The position numbers were made by a program, and so were the translations under genes. The notes under the pieces were generated by a model. The model ran no database searches. It saw only the letters and a list, made by a program, of their open reading frames with translations, and was not told where the DNA came from. From Epiperipatus broadwayi (Eukaryota > Onychophora > Udeonychophora > Euonychophora > Peripatidae), in contig JAQFVV010000027.1 of NCBI GenBank assembly GCA_028023455.1, forward strand, positions 3,841,845 to 3,905,844: a stretch of 64,000 bases of DNA. The letters are read 5' to 3'. Of the stretch, positions 36,375 to 48,680 are shown piece by piece. Numbering within the stretch: position 1 is the first letter of the stretch; the number at the start of each line of letters is the position of its first letter.

Positions 36375-39262
36375 ATGTAACCAGTTGACTTACATAGCAT
36401 ACCCTAATATAGTGTATGTGCATATATATATATATATATATAAAATAAAGGAAAAGTAGAAATAAACACAGACAAAAATTATAGTAGATATTTTTTACAT
36501 TTACTGAAGTAGAAATAAACATAAAATAAATTTTTGTAGATTTTTTTTATATTGCATAAAACAAAATAATAATAATTAAAGGGTTAAATAACTCTGGGTT
36601 TAAAGTAAAATTTCATTATGAAATTAATATTTTTAAAAAGGTCTGAATAAATATAAATATTGTATTACTATTATTCTGATTGTGAAATGTAAAAACACAA
36701 TATTGTTTTCAAAATTTTTTAATTAATTAAAACATGTATATCTTTTCAAAGGGATTAGAGAGCTAAAAATAAACTCTGTCTTTATCAAGGTGTTGTTATC
36801 ACCTTAGATGATCCTATAAAAGGGCTGATAACAAACTAGCTCCAGTTTTTGGATAATGATTTTGAAGAGAACAGTATGTTGTTGGATGTAGCAGACAGTT
36901 GGCAGAATAGCTACCATGAATTGATACAGCTGAAGGCAGGACATTAGATTTAGAAGCTACTAATATTTCCTTCTCAGGAGTTTGAATTCACTTGGAGAAA
37001 ATGACCCACTTCTTTGTGCTATAATTCATAGCCTTAAACAGAGAGGATAGTTGCTTGTCTAAAATTTATTAAATCAAAACAGCTGATTGCCTGGAATAGT
37101 TCTATACAGATGGGAGACCAATATTATACATGGATTGCATAAGTTTATCTGATGATGACAACAAACCGGGATTATATTTTTCTAATGTATCAAAAGAACC
37201 AGCTTGCTAAATGAATAATTATATATATGCTGATGTATCTAAAGTCAGAGAAGAACAGATAAAAATATATACAGCTGTGGTGAGTAGAGTTATATTAATA
37301 ATGAAATTTTAAATAATTTCTTTAGTAAAATTACATTTTGAAAGTGATGTGTGAATTTGTACTTTTTATGTTTATGGTGGGGGTATAGTTGAGCAGGGCT
37401 GTGTGGATGCAATGTGTTTATGGTGCTCTGAAGTATATGCTCAGCACTGTCTAGACCTAGATATTGAGCTCCCAGGGTAGTCCAGCAGTGTATATGTAGG
37501 CCTCATGAAATAGGCCTTGGTCTCATGAATAGACCTCCTCTAAAACCCCTAAGACTCACAAGAGATGAGAAGGGCTGGCTCAGTGCCTGATATTTTTTTT
37601 CTGGATACTATTTCTTGTGGATGATCTGTCTAGGTACTTAGAAGGGGTAGTACTTAAAAATGAGATATTTTCTCAGGACATCATGGGGCATTGTGTGCTT
37701 AGTCCATACTTGACTATCTACATATCATGGCATGAAGAGCTGCACTTCACATATTCACTTTTCCTCTCTCACCTTGCCTACTTTATCAGAATTAACTAAT
37801 CAAGCAGAAAGACATTTAGAAATTTATATTTTCTTAATTCTATAAAACGATTGTATATTTCATTTATAGAAAAAAAAAGACATTTTAAATCAATCAACAA
37901 TCATCTGTCAAAAATTTAATTGGATTTTAAGAAAAAAAAAAGCTATATTCAACAAAAAGAATAATTGTGAAATAACTTTTATCATTATAACAAATATGTA
38001 AATTTTAGGTATATTGCAAATGGAATTTGTAATTGTAAAAATTATTGTTATTTATTGTTTGACAAAATTAAATTTATAAATAATCTGTGTGCACATATAT
38101 GTCAATGATTGTCAAATAGGACATATATGCAAATTTTAATATTTTTTTTTGTATTAAATGTCAATTCATTTATTGAATATTCATTATATATTATAAATCG
38201 CACGTCTGTGCGCACATATATGTAAACCATAGTAATAATTTGAATATATTTTATTAAACTTTTTGTAAATTAATGTAACAATTTAAATTTTGAATAGTAA
38301 TTATGTAAATTACAAATGTAATAATTATTTTGTTTAATTGAAATGTCTTCATCATATGTTATAAAACACCCATCTGTGTATGGATATATATATATATATA
38401 TGCATTTATAGAATCTAATTGAGAAATATTGTAAAACCATGTAATAACTTTAGTCATGTATATAATTTTGTATACTTTTCAAAATCAGAGCCTTATCCTA
38501 TAAGATCTTAAATATCATTTATTTTTATTTTTATTTTTTTGTTAATAATAAACTTGTATTTAATTGTTAAAATTGTATTCCATCGTCTCTTGTTCACCTA
38601 CAGTAATAGAGCCTTATGTACTCTGAGCTATATTCGGACACAGATAAATGGGGATGTGTACTTAGTGCTTTGGGGCATCCAGAGATGATCAATCATCATC
38701 CTGGTTGGTGCAAAAGAGGATACCCTTTAAAGCCCATGCACTATTGTTTTTTATTTTACTTTAGACTTATTAAAAATTTAAGTTTATAGTTGGCCAGTAC
38801 AAGTGGCCTGAGCATTGATGATGATCAGCATGTTTTAAATGTCCCAGCATTATTGATTCGATTTCTGATTATTGTGTATTTTAATTGATGAGCACTAAGC
38901 TGGTGCATGCCTGGTCTACAGAAGACCCATTTCCAATCCAGTCACAAGGTTGACTGTTGATTTATATTTTTTATTGTTCAAATCCAGCCACAAGATGGTC
39001 TGTTGATTTAATTCTGATTTATTGTACTAATTTGTTTATTCCCATCAATGATGATGATGGATGGTTATTTCTCTTGAGTATTTATTTTAAATTATAATGC
39101 TGATGGATAATTATGCTTTTAATTGCTCTTTATAGTAGCTGGCTGATTTCTCAATGTTCTCAGAGATTTTTTAATCTCATGCTTTTATATCTTTAAATAT
39201 ATTATTTATATACTTATATAAATTATTGATATTCCATCACTACAGTTTAAATCTACTCCCCA
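36375..39262 (+). repeat. Large direct duplication, copy B
   Basis: Second copy of the unit at 29,694, lacking the 2.6 kb centre and the ATT expansion. Left boundary GCAATGTAACC; right boundary near TCCATCACTACAG. Small frames inside (for example 37,617-37,799) are mostly broken in the other copy, so they are probably not genes. Confidence 0.8.
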
Positions 39263-39281
39263 TTCCATTACAATATATATA

Positions 39282-41474
39282 CACCTGGGTCTCTTTTTAC
39301 GTGCACTTATTTAACACGATTTTGAAGTTATGCAATTCGTGTTTCACCGGAAGTCGAACTCCGACATTGTGCTATTACTTTAAATAATAAATTTTGCGCA
39401 GTTACGTTATATTGAAAGTAATAGCACATTATTGGAATTCGACTTTCAACTTAGTAATTTCAATATTTTCAGTGCTTTATAATAGTAAGATTTTATGCAA
39501 TAATGAAATTAAAATGATGTTGTCCACATTTTATGTATACACACATTAAATTTTACAAGATTATAATGTAAATTTGTTCAAACATTGTATGTGTTAATTT
39601 TGCATTTTAAATCACATTCTGTTTTTGCTTTTTAAAAAAGAATGTAATCAATTATTAATCATTTAGTGTCCACAAGTTTATTTTTAAAAGGTCAGTAATA
39701 GCAGTGGGCACAATTAAATTTGACAATTAAAAATTAAAATCTGTGTTTTAATTGTAATTAACAATTTAAAAATTACTTACGGCGACTTGAAATAATCTGA
39801 AGTGAAATTTGATTTTTAAACGGAATTGAAAATTAAAGACAAAAATAAGAATTTAATTTTTAGTTGTTAGTTTTAATTAAATTTTTCCCAGCAGTAGTGA
39901 ATAAATGTCTTTTTATTATCATAAGTCTAAGTTCACAAACAACTAATAAAATTGTCTCAAAGATTAATTACTAATTACGTTGTCAACAGAAAAACATTAA
40001 CACAACATGAGAGTGCAAACGAACGTGTGTTTTGGCAAATAGCGATAATAATTAAAACATGTATAAAAAATGTAAATTATCATACTGTAAATTATGCATA
40101 AAAATATATTATTTTGAATAAAATTAAATATTATAGTTAAAAAAAGTTTGTCTTGTATCAATTTTTTTCAAATTTGAAATTTTTTATTAGTCATATTTTA
40201 TTTCCTTATTTTTTTTTTGCGCGAATTTTAAAGTAAGTTTACATTGGTGCTTTGCTTTTATGCGAATTTTGAAAAATCACAGACCGCATCCCCCCTTTTT
40301 CAATGTAAGTTACATCCCCCCCAAATTATTTTATATAAATAACCCCATTCTTAAAAAAATTAAAATAAAAATCAAATTATAAATCAAACTTTTATACACA
40401 ATATACCTCAATATATCTAAAATAATCAAATAATAATTAATCACAATTTACATACCCAAAAATATATAATTTTCTCATAATATAATACATTCCACCATTA
40501 ACTTTATCATAATTCACATAATAATAAAATAATATAAATATTAAATACAAGAATCATTTTCTAATAATAATAATAATTCAACTTAACTAAATTTATATTT
40601 ATTATATCTAAATATAATTACTATTTTATAATAAATTAATAATATATTAAATTTCTAATACCCACTATTATTTTTTTTTACTATATTTATTATTTATATA
40701 TCAATTTCTTATTTTCAAATTTAAATCTATATCTTCAATGAATATAAATTTCATAATATTCTTTTATAAATTACCCTCAATCTATTTATAATACTTCAAA
40801 TCTTATTACAATTATAATATTTATTCTAACATCATAATAATTCCAAAATATTTTTTAAAACTTTTTTATAAAATAATTAATATTTAACAAAATCTCAATT
40901 ACATTTTATCTCAAATACAACCAAAAAACCCACAAATCAACTTATTACACCACTCATCCGAAACCATACCCCATCCATCATTTCAATATTCCCCATATCT
41001 TTAATAATTTTTAATTTTATATTCTATATATCCCCATACTTCATAATTCACTCTCAAATAAATTTTCCTTCAAAGAAAATATTAATAAAAAATATCTCTC
41101 TCTTAATCTTACTTTGCCTTCATTCAAAGATAAATCCTCAACATAGAAACCACCAAGAATTTGGACGATCTCAAATAAAATTCCTTTTAAACATCAGTAT
41201 CGAAATACCCTACTGAAATCATCAATATAAAATAAGTCTAATAAAAAATATTCTTAAAATCATCAAACCCTCGGGCCAAATTGTGGTTAATTAATTTACC
41301 TTTTCCCTCTTTTTCCTATGTGAATTATGTTTGTTTAACTACGGTTTCCCTGCCCCGCATTCTGCACGTTGTTTCGTAGGTGGATCGGGTGGGGTGTTTT
41401 GTCTATTTTTGCGCGATTTCATTTGCACATGTTTTCTAAGGAACCTATCTATCGCGTAAAATGAGACCCAGGTG
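39282..41474. mobile_element. Putative TIR DNA transposon, non-autonomous
   Basis: Begins CACCTGGGTCTCTTTTTACG and ends in the inverse of CACCTGGGTCTCATTTTACG, one mismatch in 20. TA directly flanks both ends (39,280-39,281 and 41,475-41,476), as expected for Tc1/mariner-type TA target duplication. No transposase frame. The interior has scattered GCGCGA motifs near both ends, an anomalous G-free centre, and a segment related to 33,400-33,760. Confidence 0.55.
40321..41100 (+). other. G-desert: four G in 780 bases of the plus strand
   Basis: I count G only at 40,551, 40,740, 40,960 and 41,075, while C remains common. The right part aligns to 33,400-33,760 with the G residues of that copy missing or reduced (ACCGCTACTGAGG becomes ACCCTACTGAAA; TATCGGAAATA becomes TATCGAAATA). 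Normal composition resumes after about 41,260. It may be base-specific consensus loss in low-coverage sequence; a biological cause is less likely. Confidence 0.9.
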
Positions 41475-41476
41475 TA

Positions 41477-42755
41477 TAATATATTGTTTCATTATTCTGA
41501 TTATTTGATATTAAAGTTCTGCAGCAAAGTTTCTTTATGAAATATTGCAACATCTTATATAATTATCACCTTCCAATGTATTCTCACCTGAACCATAATT
41601 TCCCACTAAAACCAATTCATTTTGCTTTCCCACTGAAGCCATGCTTAAGGTCAGTATTAAGTATTTTTAAAGAAGTTCTTGTATTGTTCACTACATGTTA
41701 ATTTAATGATGCAAATTTATGATAATGGACTTTATGGTAATATATTTAGTAAGTTGAAGAACATATTGATTATTATTCTGAGCTTGCCATTACATTTTTA
41801 TACATTTATGGAGCATTTGTTAATTTTAATACCAATACACTCTCATACAATGAATTAGATAAAATAATGGCCCTATATTTAGCTAATGTATTTGCAGTCA
41901 GAGCCATAGTGGGAGTAAAAGATGCCTTGGTGCAAGTTTAATTCCAGCATCTCTAGCTTCATAAAATAAAATTTGTAAATTAAACTAATCCCATACATCC
42001 ATTCAACAGCCAAAAGCCTTATTAACCCTTTTCCCGCCTCTTACGAGGCTCCTCTTAGACATCTGACATCACTCTAACTCTGCGAGTTTTTATACGAAAA
42101 TATTCGTTCAATATGTTTTTAAATAGGTTTTTAAAAGCTCTATAAGATGGTGCCCTCTTCCGAATTCTTTTACAAGTAAAAAATAAAAAAAAACTGCATT
42201 TAAAGCTAAACAAAGAAAGAGGCTTATTGGTGATTGGCTCTCAGCCAGTTCTCAGCCGACAAAGACATTCTGATTGGCTGAAAAAAACAAAGAAACCGCC
42301 TGATCAAAGAAAATAAAGATAAATGCTGAGATTTTCATTTCGAATGTGATTTAAGTATTAAAAAAAGGATAATTTGACAAATTAAAAATAATTTTTAAAA
42401 AATAAACTAAAAAAACAAAATTATTTTCGAAAAATATCGAAGATTTTTGTAAAAATATTGAAGCTGTAGTAAAAGAAATATTTACTTTTCTATAACGTAA
42501 AAGTCGATCTTTTTGTTTATATTATAGCTTTTATGTTGCCGAAATTGAATATTTTAGAATAAATAAATAGCAATTTATTTTTGAAAGAACTTTCGTTCTC
42601 TTCATAACCTGAAAAATTAATAATATACTTTTTATAAACGTATCTGAGTTGAATTTAATATTATAGGCGAATATGTTTTAACAATAGGCTTTGTCTTCAG
42701 TTTTCCAATTAAAAGATTTGATTTTTACCTCATACAACCAATAATATAATTAGTG
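41477..42755. other. Unannotated DNA
   Basis: A less repetitive stretch with a little more GC near 42,030-42,300 (CTCTTACGAGGCTCCTCTTAG). No frame or RNA recognised. Confidence 0.3.
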
Positions 42756-42756
42756 G

Positions 42757-43192
42757 TTAAAAGGTTAATAAACTATCAAGTGACCTTGAAGTTGCTTTCT
42801 GCTCACCTCTTAACACTAATAGACTGATCAATAACACCAAAGACAGGATCAAACCTGAACTCACTCCTCAAGTTGTGTACAAAATCACCTGCCACCAAAG
42901 AAATTGTATGTCAACATATTATGGAGAGACTAAAACTAATATTGCCACCAGAGTAGCTCAACACATATACTTTTACAACAGAACTAAAACAAAGCTTGAA
43001 GGTAATTCAGTTTTCATTGAGCATGAGAAAGCCACTGACCATGCTTTTCTACAAACCACAGCCAGTGGCATTTGCTCTGAAACAAATGATATCAAACGCA
43101 AAATTAGAGAAGTTTACTACATTGTAAGTGACCTAGCAGCAATCAACAGAAGAGAGGCCTGCTTTTCTCTGTCTCGAAAATGGTCCACGTAG
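42757..43192 (+). pseudogene. Penelope-like element, GIY-YIG endonuclease fragment
   Basis: The reading frame from about 42,800 through the 105-codon ORF ends a PLE protein. VYKITCHQRNC-STYYGET is the GIY-YIG box (YYG in place of YIG), followed by the conserved Arg/His region (TRVAQHI), ATDHAF and the C-terminal Glu/Asn segment KIREVYYI..DLAAINRRE. No RT part is seen upstream, so it is a 5'-truncated copy of a PLE family different from the one at 60-62 kb. Confidence 0.75.
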
Positions 43193-44464
43193 CATCTACA
43201 TATGAATATGCATAAAATTTGCATTAATATTATAGTTATTAATCAAATACAAGTCGCCATGAATATGGGACTATAAGCTGTCCTGAAAGTGCTTGGCAGT
43301 AAATTTTGATAATTTTTCATACATTGAATAGCTTCATTATCTGTGTGCAGAGCACATATATATATATATTAAATTAAACTAAGACGAAAGCTATACAATT
43401 TTATTTAACAAAAAAATATAAAAACGGTAGAATATTAAAAAATTATATCTATTTACACTTTTTATTTACGTATTAATTCTCCTGACCTTGGCAGCCATAA
43501 AAAAATTTATGGAATAAACAACGATTATCTTTAACTAGGTTGACTTTAATCAACATGTCAAATAGTTGGTTAAAAATAACTCTTGTTTGTTATTTTTAGT
43601 TTAATTCCGAATCTCATGCATAACTTGTTTATGTTTTCTATTAACAAAGTTAGCTTGTCAAATGTTCGTCAATAGTAAAATATTCAAACTACTTCATGCT
43701 TTGATTTTTTATATGCTTATTATTTAAATATAATAACTTAGTTGTATTGTACATACTATTACCCTTATTTAAGGAGGAAATGCTCACAATAATATCTTTT
43801 TTTAAAAATTACACTTTACTAATTCTATTTTTCTTAGATTTGGCCCAGTATATATATGGATAATACTGTAGATTAATTACAAGTTTTTAGCTAGGTAACA
43901 AACCTCATAACAGTCCAAATTTAAGAAAATATAAATTCTTAAAACTCAACAAAAATTATATTGGTTTAAAAAAAATGGTAATATCGCTATTTAAAAAAAG
44001 AAGATAGTATTGGTCACAACCAACATATCAGTTTATTTTGAAAATCTATTGTATGGCTAATCATGTTTGGATTCTGTTCCTTAAAAATTGCTAACAATTG
44101 TGTTATTGCCTTATAGTATAATCACAGTGTTGTGATTATTTCTTATTCAGATAAATCATTCATAAAAAATATGAAATTATATATACTGCATTAATTCCAT
44201 GATATGAAACCGCAACACTGAAATAAATAGCAAGAACCCATATTTTAGAGTCAGACCCTCTCCCACAATCCTAAGCAGAACACTGATATTTCTAAAATAT
44301 AATTGATAAATGAATGTCGCCCAATGTGTTGCAGAATTACCATAATTATTAAAAGAGAATATTTTTTTAAATAAGTTTATTTTCAAAAATTATTAATAGT
44401 AATGTGACATTTTTTGATGATTAAGACATTTAAATAAAAATGATTTGGAAATTTAACATTTTTA

Positions 44465-44465
<1 letters not shown>
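43193..44465. other. Unannotated AT-rich DNA
   Basis: GCTTCATTATCTGTG near 43,331 resembles 10,899-10,914 (GCTTCATTATCTATG). Otherwise nothing. Confidence 0.3.
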
Positions 44466-44500
<35 letters not shown>

Positions 44501-44585
44501 CACTAGATGGAGCTTTACCAATAGCTCCTAACAAGCTTTGTTTACATAAACGCTGAGAGAGATAGAATTCAATATCTCTTTCGTT

Positions 44586-44642
44586 GTCTCCCACCTCCAG
44601 ACCATGGTTTTGAGCTAGTTGGCTCATGTCAGTGAAGGGTAG
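44586..44642 (-). ncRNA. Hammerhead-fold remnant in FB-2 left arm
   Basis: Minus strand CTGACAT replaces CTGATGA, and AAAA replaces GAAA. Stem II GAGC/GCTC and stem III ACCATGGT (plus 44,601-44,608) are intact. Catalysis is predicted to be lost. Confidence 0.5.
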
Positions 44643-44763
44643 GGACTAGAAACTAGATCTAAATACTAATTCTAAAATCAGCATTTATCAAACACATTCT
44701 ATCAGTTTGAACTGGACTGGTAGAAATGTATTTGATAAATGCTCATTTAGATCTAGTTTCTAA

Positions 44764-44824
44764 TCTTCCAACCCTTCATTGACATGAGCCAACTAGCTCG
44801 AAACCATGGTCTGGAGGTGGGAGA
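44764..44824 (+). ncRNA. Hammerhead-fold remnant in FB-2 right arm
   Basis: Stems all pair: proximal stem I CCTTCA (44,773-44,778) with TGGAGG (44,812-44,817); distal TCTTCC with GGGAGA; stem II GAGC/GCTC; GAAA at 44,800-44,803; stem III ACCATGGT with cleavage base C44,811. The first core box is TTGACAT instead of CTGATGA, so G8 and A9 are replaced. Confidence 0.55.
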
Positions 44825-44909
44825 CAATGAAAGAGATATTGAATTCTCTCTCTCTCAGCGTTTATGTAAACAAAGCTTGTTAGGAGCTCCATCTAGTGAT
44901 CATAAAATG

Positions 44910-45370
44910 GAAGCTAAAAGCAAGTTATGAAATTTATAACTTGTTTTTTTTATCATATATATATATATGTCAAACAGTTGTTACATGACTTTTTTTATCA
45001 TATATATATATATGTCAAACAGTTGTTACATGACTAAGTAAAAAAGTAATCTTGCATTTAAATAAAAAATATTCACCATTAAAATGTGCTTCTAACAATG
45101 GAGTGATTTAAAAATCTAAGTATGTATTTTTATTTATGTATAAACTTTATTAATCATTGTTACAACACAGTACTCAAATAATAAAGCATCTTTGTGGTCT
45201 GCATAACCTATCTACCTACACATGTTGGCCCTGACTGCAGTAGTTATTCACTGTGATAAAATATTCCATTTTTAATTTGTTAAAAGCATCCACAGCACAC
45301 TGGAGTCTATGCTTCACCTCAACATTTAAATCCATTTTTTTAAAAAAAAAAAGAATTTTAATGTATTTGT
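44910..45370. other. Foldback flank and unannotated DNA
   Basis: A 46-bp direct duplication (ATCATATATATATATATGTC...TTACATGACT) at 44,950-45,035. Nothing else supported. Confidence 0.4.
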
Positions 45371-45374
45371 ATTA

Positions 45375-45790
45375 AACTGTTCTTACTTATGGATCTGAGA
45401 CTTGGACATTTCACAGAAGAACAACACAAAACTTTAAACTATTCAATGAAGTATAGATAGATGTTGATTAGAAGAAATAAAAAGAAATCAAAAATGAAAT
45501 ACACAGATGAGAGAAAAACGGGTGTAATGGCATCATTGAAAAAATTAAAAGACTAAATGGAGTTGGACTCAACTTATTGCTAGAAGAGATGATAATAGAT
45601 GGGCAGTTGACATTTTAAATGGGATTTCAAGAGATTGCAAAATACCTAGAAAGAGACCACGTGTGAGATGAATAATATAAGAAAGTTTCCTGGCATGACA
45701 TAGAAAAGAGAGATTAAGGATCTGAAAAACAAGATTAAACTTCAAAAGTTCTTCTTGCAGACTGATAATCATTGAAAAGGGATGATTTAT
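45375..45790 (+). pseudogene. Decayed RTE 3' end
   Basis: LTYGSETWTFHRRT at the start matches the LTYGSETWTLNRR box of the RTE protein. EKIKRLNG and W.QL.ARRDDNRWAVDILNGISRDCK-like pieces follow in broken frames, then RPRVR. Many indels and stops. Confidence 0.7.
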
Positions 45791-46330
45791 GAATGTTTGC
45801 ACCTAAAGTGGGTGGTATCAAAGTTATGAGAGCAAATACCTGTTATTTGTAATTCAAAATGTAATTTAATATAAATAATGCATGAATGCTGAAGACAGGC
45901 ATAAAATTGTGGCCCAGAAAACTGAAATATATATTTAGTTTATGTTTTCATGTCTTTATTTATATATTTTAAGAGTATTTGGTGGAGTGGACATTTTATA
46001 TATTCTCAAAAAAAAAGTAAATATATGTTGTTTTGATGAAGATGGAGTAAGCATTAAAACTAAGAAAATATTCTGCATCAGTTTGTTGTTGCTATGGAAA
46101 TAAAGTTTGCAAATATAGGAAACACGATTAACAGGATACTACACAGTAGGTTACTGAATTTGTAGAAAGTTTGAGATAAAAATCAAAACTTTTAAACTGA
46201 AGAGAAGATTTCAAAATTTTCCCAATGAGGAATAAAAAGAAATATATTAGGATGCCAAAATTTAGTCAAACTTTTAATAATAGCAGTGAAACCATCGGTA
46301 GTGATTTAGACTTTATATATTTTTGGCTAG
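45791..46330. other. Unannotated AT-rich DNA
   Basis: Nothing recognised. Confidence 0.3.
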
Positions 46331-46355
46331 TCTGATTGAGTTGTGAATTTCGATT

Positions 46356-46390
46356 CTGAAGAAGATTGCTGGGGCAATCGAAACTGTCAT
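46356..46390 (+). ncRNA. Hammerhead-like core, third copy
   Basis: CTGAAGA (46,356-46,362), stem II GATTG/CAATC, GAAA (46,380-46,383), then CTGTC, so base 17 would be C. Stem II differs from the 11.4 kb copies by a compensatory C-G to T-A change. Stem I is not apparent. Confidence 0.4.
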
Positions 46391-47695
46391 AGAGGGTTGT
46401 AATTAAAACATTGTAAAATAGTAATAAAGTGATGATTTAATATTATATTATTTGAATTCAGTAGTGATAAAATTAAAGATGCTTTTAAATTAGTTCTAAG
46501 AAGTATAGCTTTGTGTAAAAAAGAAAGATGAGTGATTTAAAAACAAAGATGGGAAGATTGGAGATTTTTGAGATAAAGATTTGAAGAATATAAATAAATT
46601 AGGAAAAAAGTAATTTTGAATGTTAGTGTTAAAGAAAATGAAACAAAATATTATTAAGAAGAGGAAAAGAAATTAGCTTGGAAATATATTTAGAGGTAAG
46701 AAAAATTGTAAGGATTTCTGTGGAGAAGATTGTAAGAAGTAAGAGGATAAGAAGTAGGCAAGAACTAAAGTTGATAGATGATTTAAAAAAACAAAGTAGT
46801 TATGAGTAAGTGAAGAGTGAAATGATGAACACAAAAATCTTGAAGAAAATTGTTAGTTTAATTAACTAAGACATTTACTGGTGCTATATTAAGTTAACTT
46901 TGTTTTTTGTTGAAATGTGAGGAAACTCTCGATCCAAGTCACATGATAAAGTCTTTGAAAAGATATGAGTGGCCATCTTATCTTTGTACCTAAATGCAAT
47001 TATATAGAGTAATCTTATGAAATTTTAACATTTACTGCATATTAATATTAAGAGATATCAGAAATAATATAATTGACTAAGCTGTCTACTAGTGCAGTTT
47101 GAAATTATAATTCTAAACAGAAGGTAGTTGATGTGGAGAATATTCTGGTGAAAAAATAATCTGATTCTCGACTACATGTTAATATGAAATACTATGATGG
47201 CATGGCTAAGCTTTGATTTTAAATTGCCCCCTTATGGATATTTTTAGCATTGATTTGCTACTTCATTTGACAATAATTTATGTGATTAAACATTGATTTA
47301 TTAATTCAAATAATATTTTCAAGATATCAATATTTTTCAAAGAAATATTTTATAAATGAACTGACTGTCAGTCTATAATGTTACTGATTGGTAGTTTCTC
47401 TTCTCTTTGCTCAAGAGTACTTAAGGAGCTTTGGAATGTACTTTTTTTATTGTTTGATTTTGAAAATTATAAATATTTTCCATAATTGTTTACATATTTA
47501 TGATTGTTTTTCATAAAATATTAGTGTAATATTTTTTTAGAAAGATAATGCAATTAGATTCAGATTTTATTTTAAAATATTTATTTTTAGAAGATAAGTC
47601 AAAAGAAATCAATAATACACATTGCAACTTGCAATTGATTGCTAAATATGGACAATAAATTCTAAAATAGAATATGGTTTAGAAACAGCATTGAA
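46391..47695. other. Unannotated AT-rich DNA
   Basis: No recognisable feature. Confidence 0.3.
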
Positions 47696-47699
47696 AATT

Positions 47700-47990
47700 A
47701 AAACAATAGTTGTGTCACCCAGTGCAAGCCAGAGTAATCAATGAAAGCAAAGTTTGTGCATAAAATCCCTACTTAGTGACTACTCATTCAATATCCCATC
47801 TAGTTTCTAGCTTATGGCTTTCATCAGTAAGAAGCCTTGAATCTGAGAGCACTACACCTATATCCCAGGATCTAATGCAACCCTCCAGAGACCACCTTTT
47901 ACATAATATATCCATTGATTATTCTGGATTGCATTGGGTGGCACTATTTTATGGAGAATTTTGCCTCTGTTTTAACAAGCTTGTGGAAGG
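47700..47990 (-). mobile_element. HHR-bearing foldback FB-1, copy 2
   Basis: Arms CCAGTGCAAGCCAGAGTAATCAATG (47,716) and CATTGATTATTCTGGATTGCA-type (47,909), flanking a centre that is the reverse complement of 17,050-17,190. The plus-strand frame across it is incidental. Confidence 0.75.
47786..47842 (-). ncRNA. Hammerhead ribozyme motif of FB-1, core boxes intact
   Basis: Minus strand CTGATGA (plus 47,821-47,827), short stem II AGC/GCT with an A-A first pair, and GAAA (plus 47,804-47,807). Distal stem I ATTCAA/TTGAAT (plus 47,837-47,842 and 47,786-47,791). Stem III and the cleavage base differ from the 17.1 kb copy (ACTAGA-T instead of ACTAGT-C), so cleavage is doubtful. Confidence 0.5.
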
Positions 47991-48059
47991 TTAAAAATGG
48001 TGATCATATGAAAAAAAGTTATAATAGGAATGATACTTCAGATTGAAATATAAAGATGG

Positions 48060-48680
48060 ACTGGATTCATCAAACAATCAGTAATGTTCTAGAAACATGT
48101 CCAGAGATCAGTTACACAACCATTTCATTTATTCTCCAATCTATTCTGTTCATTGGCAAGATCCTCAATTCTACATTTTTTCTTTCATCTCCATCCATTT
48201 TCTTTCCATGCCTTCCAACATATTCTTTGTTAAACTATTCTGTTATTTTAGTATATGTCTTATCCAGTTTCTCTTTCTATCTCTAATTTTCTCAATCAAT
48301 CTTCTTTTTCATTTACTCTTCCAAACTTCTGTTTGTTTGTTTTTTGACATTTTATTTATCCAATGGTTTTTTCTATTTTTTCCATATCCATATCTCAAAG
48401 GATGCCAATCTGTTCCTAATTCTTTTATTTACTGTCCATGTTTCACAACCATATAATACATTACATACATGGCACATAATTAATCTTCCTTTAATTCTCT
48501 CTTCAAACATCCACAAAAAATGTTTGTCTCTCTTAATAAATCCCTCATTTACCAAAGCTATTCTTTTTTAAGCTTCTCCCATTCTCACTCAACCATTTCC
48601 TCAATTATGTACCCATTCACTTGTTGAGCTATTTCATCACGAATACCAACTTGCATTCTTTTTGATATTCACGATAATAT
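48060..48680 (-). pseudogene. Decayed LINE C-terminal region, other family
   Basis: Minus strand: a frame with KHFLWMFEERIKGRLIMCHV then LYGCETWTVNKRIRNRLASF (48,373-48,555). Downstream pieces read RLIEKIRDRKRNWIRH and LEGMEGK. These follow the LLYGCETWT...RRGNWIGHVLRH...EG order of the C-terminus of LINE proteins. Frameshifted and truncated. Confidence 0.65.

Larger units (their letters stand above)
44496..44903. mobile_element. 408-bp palindromic TGATCA foldback (family FB-2)
   Basis: Arms of about 190 bp, nearly identical, start TGATCACTAGATGGAGC and close around a loop near 44,700. Each arm carries one copy of a hammerhead-like structure. Preceded by a (TA)n run. Followed by a piece (GCAAGTTATG, AACTTGTTTTTT) equivalent to the outer arm of the 59 kb palindrome. 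Confidence 0.85.

Noticed and set aside
37617-37799. 60-codon frame in duplication copy B
   Set aside because: Interrupted by a stop in copy A and without a recognisable motif; likely chance.
42030-42070. GAGGCTCCTCTTAG as a possible regulatory hairpin
   Set aside because: Short imperfect pairing only, with no repeat or context to support it.
48056-48571. Overlapping plus-strand hydrophobic frames
   Set aside because: Antisense of a decayed LINE C-terminus.
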